DNA of 39,637 nucleotides from Gammaproteobacteria bacterium (GCA_029861845.1 JAOTYM010000032.1:1-39637), one strand, 5' to 3'. Counted from the stretch's first letter, positions 17,002 to 24,972 are shown. The notes: generated by a model not told the origin, from the sequence alone. Made by a program: numbers and translations.

Positions 17002-18675
17002 ATGGCGACAGCGACTCAATTCCGCACCTGTCCCACAACCGGGCTGCGTGTCGATCTCAAGGCGGAGAACCTGATCAAGGCCAACGCGGTAGCAGCCGTG
17101 ATCTTTCTTGCCGTTGGCGGATTTTTTGGCCTACTCGTCGGCCTTACCCGTTGGCCGGCGGTACACCTACTCCCGGCCGACTGGTTCTACTTAGCACTCA
17201 CTGCGCATGGACTCGATGTGCTAATTGTGTGGATCATCTTCTTTGAAATGGCGATTCTGTATTTTGCCTCCGCCATTTTGTTGAATTCGCGACTGGCGGG
17301 ACCGCGGTGGGCGTGGCTCGGTTTTGGCCTCATGGTCGTGGGCGCCGTCGTGGTAAATATCGCGGTGTTACAGGGCGGCTCGACCGTGATGTTTACCTCA
17401 TACGTACCCATGAAGGCGGCGCCACATTTTTACCTCGGGATCATACTGTTCGCGGTAGGCGCACTGATTGGTTGTTTCGTGTTCTTCGGCACGCTGGTAG
17501 TCGCGAAAGAAGAACGTACCTACCAAGGATCGATACCGCTTGTTACGTTTGGCGCTTTGACTGCTGCCATTATCGCCGTATTCACCATCGCGTCCGGCGC
17601 CATTATCTTGATTCCGACGCTGTTATGGTCAATGGGGCTTATTAGTCACATCGATTCGCTCATGTACAAGACCATATGGTGGGCGATGGGTCACTCCTCG
17701 CAGCAGGTAAATGTATCGGCACATGTGGCAGTATGGTACGCGATCGCCGCCATTGTGCTCGGTGCGCGGACGCTCTCTGAAAAAGTGAGTCGCACCGCGT
17801 TTTTGCTATATATCTTGTTCCTGCAGCTCGCCTCGGCCCACCATCTCTTGGTCGAACCCGGGATCAGTTCCGAGTGGAAGATCTTTAATACCAGTTACGC
17901 CATGTACCTGGCCGTGCTCGGCAGCATGATCCATGGCATGACGGTACCGGGATCGATCGAGGCAGCGCAGCGCCACCGAGGGCTCAACCGCGGGTTGTTT
18001 GAATGGCTGCGCAAGGCACCGTGGGGCAATCCGGCCTTCTCAGGTATGTTCCTGTCGTTGATCATGTTCGGCTTTATTGGTGGTATTTCCGGGGTCGTCA
18101 TGGGCACCGAGCAGCTCAACATCATCATGCACAATACGCTGTACACACCGGGGCATTTTCACGGGACCGTGGTCGCTGGCACCACCCTTGCCTTTATGGC
18201 AATCACCTACTTGATCATTCCACTGATCTTCCGTCGTGAGCTGGTGATGAAGAAGATCGCACAATGGCAACCCTATGTATTCAGTATTGGAGTGGCTGGC
18301 CTCTCCCTCTTCATGATGGGAGCCGGCACGCTGGGCGTCTCACGTCGCCATTGGGACATGACGTTCGCAGATGCGGCCCTCAAGTTCGACTACCCTGAGG
18401 CGGCCTTCTTGATGATGGGACTGAACGGACTAAGCGCTATATTGGCGGCGCTCGGCGGAATCATGTACATCGCCGTCGTCGTCGGTTCCGTGCTATTTGG
18501 CAAACGCACGACCGAGCAGTCACTACCAAAGCTGAACGTAATTGCCAGCTACGGTAGCGCCGATTCGGTCAAAGTCCCGGGAACAGTTGTGATGGTAGCG
18601 GTGTTCTTCACTGCGTTTGTGCTTTACTACTTCATCAACTGGAAGTACTTATCGGAAATCTGGCCGTTGAGCTAG
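17002..18675 (+). CDS. Heme-copper subunit I, tyrosine-less, sNOR-like
   Basis: A 557-residue catalytic subunit with about 12-13 helices. All six histidines of the heme-copper fold are present: His69 (TAHGLDVLIVW), His231 (AMGHSSQQVNVSAH), His280 and His281 (ASAHHLLVEP), and His385 and His387 (TPGHFHGTV). The usual helix VI motif GHPxVY reads GHSSQQ here, so the tyrosine cross-linked to the CuB histidine is replaced by Gln235. Helix VII has no cbb3-style tyrosine beside the HH pair. Loss of that tyrosine is a hallmark of NO-reductase branches of the superfamily, and the CuA partner, ctaB and SCO neighbours resemble the norSY-senC arrangement of ammonia oxidisers. An oxidase with another proton/electron donor remains possible. 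Confidence 0.85.
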   Translation: MATATQFRTCPTTGLRVDLKAENLIKANAVAAVIFLAVGGFFGLLVGLTRWPAVHLLPADWFYLALTAHGLDVLIVWIIFFEMAILYFASAILLNSRLAGPRWAWLGFGLMVVGAVVVNIAVLQGGSTVMFTSYVPMKAAPHFYLGIILFAVGALIGCFVFFGTLVVAKEERTYQGSIPLVTFGALTAAIIAVFTIASGAIILIPTLLWSMGLISHIDSLMYKTIWWAMGHSSQQVNVSAHVAVWYAIAAIVLGARTLSEKVSRTAFLLYILFLQLASAHHLLVEPGISSEWKIFNTSYAMYLAVLGSMIHGMTVPGSIEAAQRHRGLNRGLFEWLRKAPWGNPAFSGMFLSLIMFGFIGGISGVVMGTEQLNIIMHNTLYTPGHFHGTVVAGTTLAFMAITYLIIPLIFRRELVMKKIAQWQPYVFSIGVAGLSLFMMGAGTLGVSRRHWDMTFADAALKFDYPEAAFLMMGLNGLSAILAALGGIMYIAVVVGSVLFGKRTTEQSLPKLNVIASYGSADSVKVPGTVVMVAVFFTAFVLYYFINWKYLSEIWPLS

Positions 18676-18693
18676 CACACGAGCACGGGAGCA

Positions 18694-19569
18694 ATGGTCG
18701 TGAGCGATACGATTAGGTTGCTGTACTCGGTCTTCAAGCTTCGCATCGGGTTTGCAATCATGCTGACGGCGCTGGCCGGCGTCGCGGTCACGCCCGGTCA
18801 GGGCCCTGGGGTATGGCAAATCGCGATACTTGCCCTGGCGGTGCTGGCGTCTTCCGCAAGTGCTGGTGCGTTTAACCATTACGCCGAACGCGATCTCGAC
18901 CGGCGCATGAAACGTACTCGCAAGCGACCCTTTGTGACCGGTCGTTTTCACGCCAACCGCTACTGGCTCGCCGGTATCGCCTTATTGCTCCTGGTCGCCG
19001 TGACCACCACCGCACTCGCCGTCAATCCCGTGTCGGCGCTTTACGTATTTCTGGGCGCGTTCGTGTATGGCGTTGTCTACACCGTATGGTTGAAACGCCG
19101 AACCTGGCTCAACATCGTGCTCGGCGGCCTGGCTGGCAGTTTCGCTGTCCTTGCCGGGGCCGCCGCGGTCGATCCGGGCCTTGCGCCAACGCCAGTAATA
19201 CTAGCGATAGTGCTGTTCCTGTGGACGCCACCTCACTTCTGGAGTCTCGCCTTTGTTTTTCAAAAAGACTATGCGGCCGCCGGGGTGCCGATGCTGCCGG
19301 TGGTGGTTGCGGATACGATCGCGGCACGTATTATTCTGGCTCACACCGTACTACTCGTGATGCTGTCGCTCCTACCCATCGCCTTCGGTCTCGGTTGGAT
19401 CTACCTGATTGGCGCCGCCTCGGGCGGTGGTCTTTTTGTCTGCAAGAGCATTGCGTTGTTACGCCGTCCGGGTCCGACGACGGCGATGGCAAATTTTCAT
19501 GCCTCTTTAATTCAGCTGAGTCTTTTGTTGTGTGCAGCGATGTTAGATGCGTTGGTGTTAGCACATTGA
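18694..19569 (+). CDS. ctaB: Protoheme IX farnesyltransferase (heme O synthase)
   Basis: A 291-residue UbiA-family prenyltransferase that converts heme b to heme o. It has about nine membrane helices. The first aspartate-rich site reads NHYAERDLDRRMKRTRKRP, the CtaB/CyoE version, and LFLWTPPHFWSLAF with FQKDYAAAGVPMLPVV marks the second half. Its place between subunit I and SCO implies that the neighbouring complex uses an o- or a-type heme. No ctaA is visible in the window. An ATG at 18694 with a GGGAG ribosome-binding site follows subunit I by 18 bases. The gene end overlaps the SCO start by 4 bases. Confidence 0.93.
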   Translation: MVVSDTIRLLYSVFKLRIGFAIMLTALAGVAVTPGQGPGVWQIAILALAVLASSASAGAFNHYAERDLDRRMKRTRKRPFVTGRFHANRYWLAGIALLLLVAVTTTALAVNPVSALYVFLGAFVYGVVYTVWLKRRTWLNIVLGGLAGSFAVLAGAAAVDPGLAPTPVILAIVLFLWTPPHFWSLAFVFQKDYAAAGVPMLPVVVADTIAARIILAHTVLLVMLSLLPIAFGLGWIYLIGAASGGGLFVCKSIALLRRPGPTTAMANFHASLIQLSLLLCAAMLDALVLAH

Positions 19570-20408
19570 CGAATTACTTAAACCTCACGAGGCCGGTTCT
19601 ACTAGCGGTCGGGATCGCTGTCACGTCGACAGGTACCGTGTCAGCCCACGACAAGAAACATGAACCGGGCCCAAGTTCATCTTTCGATGAGGCCTCAGCG
19701 CTATCAGCGTGTCAAGCGGCTTTAGGGCGCCAGGTTGCTGACCAAAGATTCTTCGATCGCCGAGGACGGGCCGTAACATTGAGTGAGTTTTACGGGCGAC
19801 CAATAGTCATCAGCCTTATTTATACGAGCTGCTACCATACCTGCCCAACTCTCACCAACCATCTCGCTCGGATCGCCAAGGTGGCGCGGGCCGCCGTTGG
19901 CGAAGATAGCTTTTCGGTGCTGACCATCGGCTTTGATACGTCGGCGGATACCCCGGCACGTATGCAAACCTTTGCCCGTGAGCGCGGCATCGACCATGCT
20001 CACTGGCGTTTTCTAACCGCAGATGCCACAACCATAGCAAGCCTGACGCGCGACCTTGGTTTTACGTTCTTTAGGTCGCCGAATGGTTTTGACCATATAG
20101 TGCAGACCACTGTGCTCGATGCCAAGGGAAATGCGTACAGGCAGATTTATGGTGAGGGATTCGATCCCCCAAACCTAGTCGAACCGCTTAAACAACTAGT
20201 CTTTGGTACCAAAGCGAACACAAGCACACTGTCGGGGTGGATCAACGGCGTGCGCTTGCTTTGTACAATCTATGACCCCAGTAGCGAGCGATATCGCTTC
20301 GATTACTCTCTGCTTGTTGCTATAGGCGTCGGCCTTATTAGCCTTGGCGCTGTCGGCGTTTTTATCGTGCGGGCTTGGCGACAAAGCAATTCCCCTACTA
20401 CAGTGTAG
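19566..20408 (+). CDS. SCO1/SenC-family copper chaperone
   Basis: A 280-residue thioredoxin-fold protein that delivers copper to CuA sites. A signal sequence (MTNYLNLTRPVLLAVGIAV) ends near residue 27. The copper site has Cys89 and Cys93 in IYTSCYHTCPTLTNH and His177 in NGFDHIVQTT, all intact. Unusually it also has a C-terminal helix (LLVAIGVGLISLGAVGVFIV) that should anchor it in the membrane. The proposed start is a TTG that overlaps the ctaB stop (TTGA); no in-frame ATG gives a better signal peptide. It most likely metallates the CuA subunit of this operon, as senC does in norSY clusters. Confidence 0.9.
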   Translation: MTNYLNLTRPVLLAVGIAVTSTGTVSAHDKKHEPGPSSSFDEASALSACQAALGRQVADQRFFDRRGRAVTLSEFYGRPIVISLIYTSCYHTCPTLTNHLARIAKVARAAVGEDSFSVLTIGFDTSADTPARMQTFARERGIDHAHWRFLTADATTIASLTRDLGFTFFRSPNGFDHIVQTTVLDAKGNAYRQIYGEGFDPPNLVEPLKQLVFGTKANTSTLSGWINGVRLLCTIYDPSSERYRFDYSLLVAIGVGLISLGAVGVFIVRAWRQSNSPTTV

Positions 20409-20492
20409 CCCCAAAGACCCCACAGGTGCATACTCGGCTGACGAAGCGTGTATGTCACTGATCCATGTAGCGTGCGTAAGAAAACGAAATCA

Positions 20493-22052
20493 ATGACAGC
20501 ACTACGACGATTCGCGAGGGCCAACCTCGAACATATTGAGGGCGTATTTGACCGAGCATTCGGTCCGGCGTGGAACCCGCTTTACCAACTCGGCGCACTC
20601 GGATGGTTCTTTTATTGGGTTGTGGCGGTAAGTGGTATCTACCTCTTCATTTTCTTCGATACCGGAATTACCGACGCTTACGAATCAGTCGAATACATCA
20701 CTAACGTGCAGTGGTATGCGGCCGGCGTGATGCGTAGTCTCCACCGATATGCATCCGATGCCATGGTGATCGTAATGATGGTTCACCTGATTCGGGAATT
20801 TGCCATGGGACGCTATCGCGGCCCGCGCTCGTTTGCCTGGATTACAGGCGTACCCATTCTGTGGTTCATATACGCATCTGGTATCACGGGTTACTGGCTA
20901 GTGTGGGACAAACTTGCGCAGTATGTCGCGATTGCCACCACCGAGTGGCTCGACACATTACCGATTTTTGGCGAAGCGATCGCGCGTAACTTTCTGCACG
21001 AAACAACGCTTAGCAGTCGTTTCTTTAGCTTGATGGTGTTCATTCACATTGCCGTACCATTGATACTGCTTTTTATCATGTGGATACACATTCAGCGGCA
21101 CTCATCGCCCAAAGTAAACCCACCGCGCGGGTTAGCAGTGGGAACTTTGATTATGCTTATGGTGTTGTCGTTCGCCTATCCTGCTACTAGTCAGGGACCG
21201 GCGGATCTCAACGTGGTCGCCGCTGTCGTCGACCTGGATTGGTTTTACCTGCCTGCGTACCCATTCCTGGACATGATTCCGGGTATTACGCTCTGGGCCG
21301 TATTCGGTATCGGCACGGTCGTGCTGCTGCTGGTTCCATGGTTGCCACCGACACGCCGTCAGGCGGTTGCTACCGTAGATCTAGATAACTGCAATGGCTG
21401 TGGTCGTTGTGTCGATGATTGCCCGTTTAGTGCAGTCAGCATGCAGCCGCGCACTGATGACAAGCCTTTTGCGCAAGAAGCCGTAGTGGACGCAAATCTT
21501 TGCACAAGCTGTGGTATTTGCGCCGGGGCCTGCCCCACTGCGACGCCTTTTCGACGCGCCAGTGCGCTTACGCCTGGCATCGATCTTCCCAATTCTTCAA
21601 TACGCGACCTCAGAGACAGAACGCTTAGCGCCGCCGACCAACTTTCGGGTGACGCTAGGGTAATCGTCTATGGCTGCCGGGCGGGCGTCAATCTGGACGC
21701 GCTACAAGGCCCAAGCATAGCAACACTTTGTGCACCATGTACTGCCACCGTACCCCCTTCTTTTCTTGACTTTGTCATTTCGCGTCATCACGTCGATGGC
21801 GTTTTTCTCACGGGTTGTCGCGAGGGTGATTGCTTCAACCGTCAGGGAATTAGGTGGGTACAACAACGCATCGCTGGCCAACGTGACCCTTATCTGCGCA
21901 CGCGTGTCCCGCGTGAACGTATCGCTAAATTGTGGGCAGGGGTGGCCGGTCCCCAACAACTGGCCGATGAACTGGATGCATTCCGTAATCGACTGAGAGG
22001 GCTTGGGGCATTCAGAAAAGCAGCGCCCAAACAGAACGACCACCACGGCTAA
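20493..22052 (+). CDS. Cytochrome b-ferredoxin-FlpD fusion protein
   Basis: A 519-residue fusion. Residues 1-215 are a cytochrome b N-terminal domain with bis-histidine heme sites His84/His98 and His185/His199, spaced 14 as in bc complexes. Residues 216-285 contain further hydrophobic helices. Two [4Fe-4S] motifs follow (Cys300, 303, 306, 310 and Cys337, 340, 343, 347). The C-terminal part (about 388-465) resembles the FlpD/MvhD electron-transfer subunit of heterodisulfide reductase and hydrogenase complexes, with cysteines 395, 413, 416, 442 and 447 (LTGCREGDCFNRQG). It could carry electrons between the quinone pool and a cytoplasmic partner. No Rieske or cytochrome c1 gene is nearby. The ATG at 20493 is a best guess; a GTG 15 codons upstream is possible. 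Confidence 0.85.
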   Translation: MTALRRFARANLEHIEGVFDRAFGPAWNPLYQLGALGWFFYWVVAVSGIYLFIFFDTGITDAYESVEYITNVQWYAAGVMRSLHRYASDAMVIVMMVHLIREFAMGRYRGPRSFAWITGVPILWFIYASGITGYWLVWDKLAQYVAIATTEWLDTLPIFGEAIARNFLHETTLSSRFFSLMVFIHIAVPLILLFIMWIHIQRHSSPKVNPPRGLAVGTLIMLMVLSFAYPATSQGPADLNVVAAVVDLDWFYLPAYPFLDMIPGITLWAVFGIGTVVLLLVPWLPPTRRQAVATVDLDNCNGCGRCVDDCPFSAVSMQPRTDDKPFAQEAVVDANLCTSCGICAGACPTATPFRRASALTPGIDLPNSSIRDLRDRTLSAADQLSGDARVIVYGCRAGVNLDALQGPSIATLCAPCTATVPPSFLDFVISRHHVDGVFLTGCREGDCFNRQGIRWVQQRIAGQRDPYLRTRVPRERIAKLWAGVAGPQQLADELDAFRNRLRGLGAFRKAAPKQNDHHG

Positions 22053-22065
22053 CAACGGGAAAGTG

Positions 22066-22569
22066 ATGACAAAATCATGGCAAATCCTTCTCCAGTGTCT
22101 AGCCTATGTTGCTTTCGCGGTTGTTGTCGGTTACTTTTCGAGCGCCCCCGCCTATGTCCATCTTGATCCAAACAAAGCGCTCATAAAACTGAGCTTGAGC
22201 CACGCTGGTCAACTCAAAGGTGAATGCCGTCGACTGACGCAGGAGGAACTAGAAAAGCTGGCACCGAACATGCGTCGGCCGCTCGACTGTCCACGAGAGC
22301 GCTTACCGTTACTGGTGGAACTTATATTGGACGGGAATTTACTATACCGCGAACTGCTGCCGCCCACCGGCTTAGCGAGCGATGGCGCCTCGGTCGCCTA
22401 CGCGCGCTTTGCGGTCGAACCGGGTTCGTACCAGTTGATCGCTCGGTTGCGCGATAGCAACCGTGAGCAAGGATTCGATTACGAACACGGGGCACATATC
22501 GAACTAAGGCCGCAGCAAAATTTTGTCGTCGACTTCCGGGCGGAACCAGAGGGATTTATATTCAAGTAG
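22066..22569 (+). CDS. Membrane-anchored periplasmic protein, unknown
   Basis: A 167-residue protein with one N-terminal helix (WQILLQCLAYVAFAVVVGYF) and a beta-rich exported domain. Two cysteines (in LKGECRRLTQEE and RPLDCPRERLP) could form a disulfide. The segment YVHLDPNKALIKLSLSHAGQ and repeated short strands suggest an immunoglobulin-like or transthyretin-like sandwich. I do not recognise the family. It begins with a GGGAAAG ribosome-binding site 13 bases after the cytochrome b fusion, so it is probably part of the same operon and may be an accessory subunit or assembly factor of the sNOR-like system. Confidence 0.7.
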   Translation: MTKSWQILLQCLAYVAFAVVVGYFSSAPAYVHLDPNKALIKLSLSHAGQLKGECRRLTQEELEKLAPNMRRPLDCPRERLPLLVELILDGNLLYRELLPPTGLASDGASVAYARFAVEPGSYQLIARLRDSNREQGFDYEHGAHIELRPQQNFVVDFRAEPEGFIFK

Positions 22570-22589
22570 ATTTTGTCGAGTAAGAACTG

Positions 22590-22982
22590 ATGTCACTAAT
22601 AGAGTGGAAAAAGGAATTTTTGATCGGCGTGCCCGATGTCGATCACGAACACAGAGAGTTGATCGAGTTGATCAACCGATTGCACGCGAGCCTGGATCGT
22701 GACGACCCCCCAATAACGGTCGAGGAATTTCTCGGTGATATCTATGCCCAAATCTCAGCCCACTTCGCGCTTGAAGAAAAAATCATGCGTCATCACAACT
22801 ACGACGAGTACAAGGAACACAAGGCCGACCATGAGCGTCTACTCGATGACATTCGTGACATTATGGATGACTATCAGGACGATTCGCGGTTCGATAAGGA
22901 GCGTTTAGCTGAACGCCTGAAGTCGTGGTTCACACTACATTTCAAGACCAAGGATGCGCGATTGCACAAAAGCCTGCGGTAG
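22590..22982 (+). CDS. Bacteriohemerythrin
   Basis: A 130-residue four-helix protein with a di-iron site. Ligands are visible: His21 (DVDHEHREL), His58 and Glu62 (HFALEEKIM), His77 and His81 (EHKADHERL), and His117 with Asp122 (LHFKTKDARLH). Bacterial hemerythrins bind O2, and some bind NO. It starts 20 bases after the unknown membrane-anchored protein on the same strand, so it is likely co-transcribed with the sNOR-like operon. A role in delivering or buffering O2 or NO for the membrane enzyme is an inference. Confidence 0.93.
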   Translation: MSLIEWKKEFLIGVPDVDHEHRELIELINRLHASLDRDDPPITVEEFLGDIYAQISAHFALEEKIMRHHNYDEYKEHKADHERLLDDIRDIMDDYQDDSRFDKERLAERLKSWFTLHFKTKDARLHKSLR

Positions 22983-23062
22983 AGCTTGGCCTTGCCAGCC
23001 GACGACAGACGTCGATTACCCCCCCCCTCGATCCACGCGCCTGATTGCAAGGAACCCTATCC

Positions 23063-23076
23063 TTGATGTAGATCAA
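23063..23076 (+). promoter_or_regulatory. FNR/ANR box before HIG1-domain gene
   Basis: TTGATGTAGATCAA is a perfect dyad centred about 97 bases upstream of the HIG1-domain protein start. Confidence 0.8.
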
Positions 23077-23165
23077 GGCAAAGTGGGTAGGTCCATGTTT
23101 ATGTTTAAAATAGGTTCTATGTTTGTGTTGTGTCTAAAATCGGTGAAAGCGCGTGAGGAAAAATC

Positions 23166-23357
23166 ATGGATATACTCACCATTGTGGTTGTGATTGGTCT
23201 GCTCGCGACAGTGGGAGCTTTATTGGGCGGCATTGTTTCCATGGCTCGTGGCGGAGACTTTGATCAGGCCCATAGCCACCAATTCATGCTGGCGCGGGTA
23301 GGGCTACAAGCAATCACGCTACTTTGCCTACTGGTGGCACTTTTCATTCTCGTGTAA
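23166..23357 (+). CDS. HIG1-domain twin-transmembrane protein
   Basis: A 63-residue protein with two hydrophobic helices (ILTIVVVIGLLATVGALLGG and LQAITLLCLLVALFILV) separated by MARGGDFDQAHSHQFMLARV. This matches the hypoxia-induced gene 1 domain layout. Mitochondrial relatives are respiratory supercomplex factors, and bacterial ones are often found with cytochrome oxidases. A perfect FNR box upstream fits low-oxygen induction. A GAGGAAAAATC ribosome-binding site precedes the ATG. Confidence 0.85.
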   Translation: MDILTIVVVIGLLATVGALLGGIVSMARGGDFDQAHSHQFMLARVGLQAITLLCLLVALFILV

Positions 23358-23472
23358 AGAAAGAACAGCCCAGTTCGAGGGGCCTTGCTCGGGCTTTGCC
23401 ACATACGGTCGCCCGTGAAGAAGTCGATGTAGTGCATAAGTCGGGCGCTACTCCCAAGGCACTGTCCGATCG

Positions 23473-23491
23473 CCTCCCCATGATGGGGAGG
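23473..23491. repeat. Inverted repeat between convergent genes
   Basis: CCTCCCCA-TGA-TGGGGAGG is a perfect 8-bp stem with a 3-base loop in the 190-base gap between the HIG1-domain gene and the broken cupredoxin gene. There is no T tract on either side, so it is at best a Rho-assisted terminator or an mRNA-end hairpin. Confidence 0.5.
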
Positions 23492-23546
23492 GATCCAGCA
23501 ACAGCAATAGCATAAAACCCACTCAGACAGACGCAGTCAGTAAAGA

Positions 23547-23912
23547 TCAATGACGCCGTGCATACCGGTCCACTTGGCTGCGTGGACCCACTTCGATTTC
23601 TGTGACATTGCCTTTGATCTCGGCCACCAACCGACCCTGATCCATCACCTGCACTTTCCGGGTGAAAATCTTCTCGACGAATTCAGGCACTTCGATCTCA
23701 TGTTTGATTTTATCGATGTTTCTCAGCACCAACCTGTAAGCTTTGCCAGTTTCGAAGATCAAGTAGTTTGGGCTGAAATACATCCTGCCGCCCTCTGTCC
23801 CCATTTCCATGGTAATCACTTCGGGGGCCACTCGACTCAGATCGCCCTTCCCGAACGCCACCGAACCAAGCATTGCTAATATCAAGGATACAACGACAAT
23901 TAGGGATTTCAT
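23547..23912 (-). pseudogene. Cupredoxin-like protein with disrupted copper site
   Basis: A 121-residue exported protein with a signal peptide (MKSLIVVVSLILAMLGSVAF) and the first strands of a plastocyanin-like fold, including IFTRKVQVMDQGRLVAEIKG and EIEVGPRSQVD. Family members continue with a long C-terminal part carrying the copper-binding Cys and His. Here translation ends soon after, in DRYARRH. Directly after the break, another frame reads GMHGVIDLY then stop (23566-23537), which resembles the normal family end (A-GM-G-I-I). An out-of-frame deletion of roughly 25 codons that removed the copper ligands would explain this. An AGGAGG ribosome-binding site and an upstream FNR-type box are still in place. 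Confidence 0.7.
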
Positions 23913-23987
23913 GACAACCTCCTTAGTAGGCAAGATTTGAACACCCTACCTACGGGCGTTTCTTACCCAAAGTCCACACAGAAAGCA

Positions 23988-24001
23988 TTGACTTCAATCA
24001 A
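23988..24001 (-). promoter_or_regulatory. FNR/ANR box upstream of the cupredoxin-like gene
   Basis: TTGACTTCAATCAA has one mismatch to TTGAT-N4-ATCAA. It is centred about 82 bases upstream of the cupredoxin ATG and about 207 bases from the divergent diheme cytochrome gene, so the former is the better target. Confidence 0.65.
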
Positions 24002-24028
24002 CAAATAGCCTACGTATTGATACATGAC

Positions 24029-24063
24029 AATTTTGTGCCGGCGCCCGTCAATTTTCTGCCGGC
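24029..24063. repeat. Tandem 14-bp repeats with 21-bp period
   Basis: AATTTTGTGCCGGC (24029-24042) and AATTTTCTGCCGGC (24050-24063) differ at one base and are phased two helical turns apart. They lie upstream of the diheme cytochrome c gene and could be paired sites for a response regulator. This is inference from geometry only. Confidence 0.45.
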
Positions 24064-24137
24064 CGACTGCGTGACAGGCCTTTGAGGTAGCGCAACAGAA
24101 TATCGGATATAAAGAACCGGATAGCGGGGTTGATCTG

Positions 24138-24178
24138 GACCGAGGAAAAAATACCTCGCGTCCGTCAGGTCTTTTTTT
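24138..24178 (+). terminator. Possible attenuator in the diheme cytochrome leader
   Basis: Competing stems are possible: CGAGG (24141-24145) with CCTCG (24154-24158), and ACCT (24153-24156) with AGGT (24167-24170), followed by seven T residues (24172-24178). It ends about 23 bases before the cytochrome ATG. No gene on this strand ends just upstream, so it would act on the cytochrome leader itself. The stems are short, and this is a weak call. Confidence 0.3.
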
Positions 24179-24201
24179 AAACGTCATACAAGGGGAACAA
24201 A

Positions 24202-24972
24202 ATGAAAAGCGAGCTTCTGAAACGATCAGTGTTGTTTGTCTTGCCCTGCATTGCGGCAGCGCTTCCGTGGGTCCCTGGCAGCCTGCAAGCCCACGACGTT
24301 GAAGGCGTCGGTAAGCTCTCGTCGGCCGAGCACCTGGTCGCGATTACCCGTGGTGGCGTGCTGTACGACAAATGGTATGGCGCTCTCGGTAAGGAAGCGC
24401 CCAAGACAACGCATCCGGCCTACCCCAGCGCCGGCAAGCAAAAAGGCGCGTCGACTTGGCGCTGCAAGGAGTGTCATGGCTGGGATTACAAGGGTGCCAG
24501 GGGCGCCTACCACAAGGGCAGCCACTACAGCGGCATAGGGGGCATTCGCAACATGACCCATGCCCCGCTAGACACCATCGTCGCAACGCTTAAGGACAAG
24601 ACCCACGGCCTTGGCGAGCTGATACCGAACAAAGAGCTGATGAACCTGGCCCATTTCATCGCCCACGGACAACTAGACATGGATGTATACATCGACCGCG
24701 CCAGCAAGAAGGCCAAGGGCGATGCGGCCAACGGCGAGCGAATCTTTCAGACGACCTGCGCCCGATGCCACGGCAGCGATGGTAAGCTGATTAACTTCAA
24801 GAGCCCGCCAAAAGTCGAGTATATCGGCACCGTCGCCACGAAGAATCCCTGGGAAACGCTGCACAAGTTACGCATGGGGCAGCCGGGTGTGCCGATGATG
24901 TCCATGCTCGCGTTTGACATCCAGGATCACGTAGACGTTCTGGCCTACACGCAGACGCTACCCGTCAAGTAG
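24202..24972 (+). CDS. Periplasmic diheme cytochrome c
   Basis: A 256-residue protein with a signal peptide ending near SLQA-HD (residue 30). The first heme site is in WRCKECHGWDYKG (Cys88, Cys91, His92), an unusual context followed by a Gly/His/Tyr-rich stretch (YHKGSHYSGIGGIRNM). The second is CARCH (Cys186, Cys189, His190) in a more ordinary class I domain with methionines in GVPMMSMLAFDI as candidate ligands. An AGGGGAACAAA ribosome-binding site precedes the ATG and a clear terminator follows. Strong use of C- and G-ending codons sets it apart from the decayed neighbours and resembles the molybdoenzyme operon at 31 kb. It could be that enzyme's redox partner, but this is only an inference. 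Confidence 0.88.
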   Translation: MKSELLKRSVLFVLPCIAAALPWVPGSLQAHDVEGVGKLSSAEHLVAITRGGVLYDKWYGALGKEAPKTTHPAYPSAGKQKGASTWRCKECHGWDYKGARGAYHKGSHYSGIGGIRNMTHAPLDTIVATLKDKTHGLGELIPNKELMNLAHFIAHGQLDMDVYIDRASKKAKGDAANGERIFQTTCARCHGSDGKLINFKSPPKVEYIGTVATKNPWETLHKLRMGQPGVPMMSMLAFDIQDHVDVLAYTQTLPVK

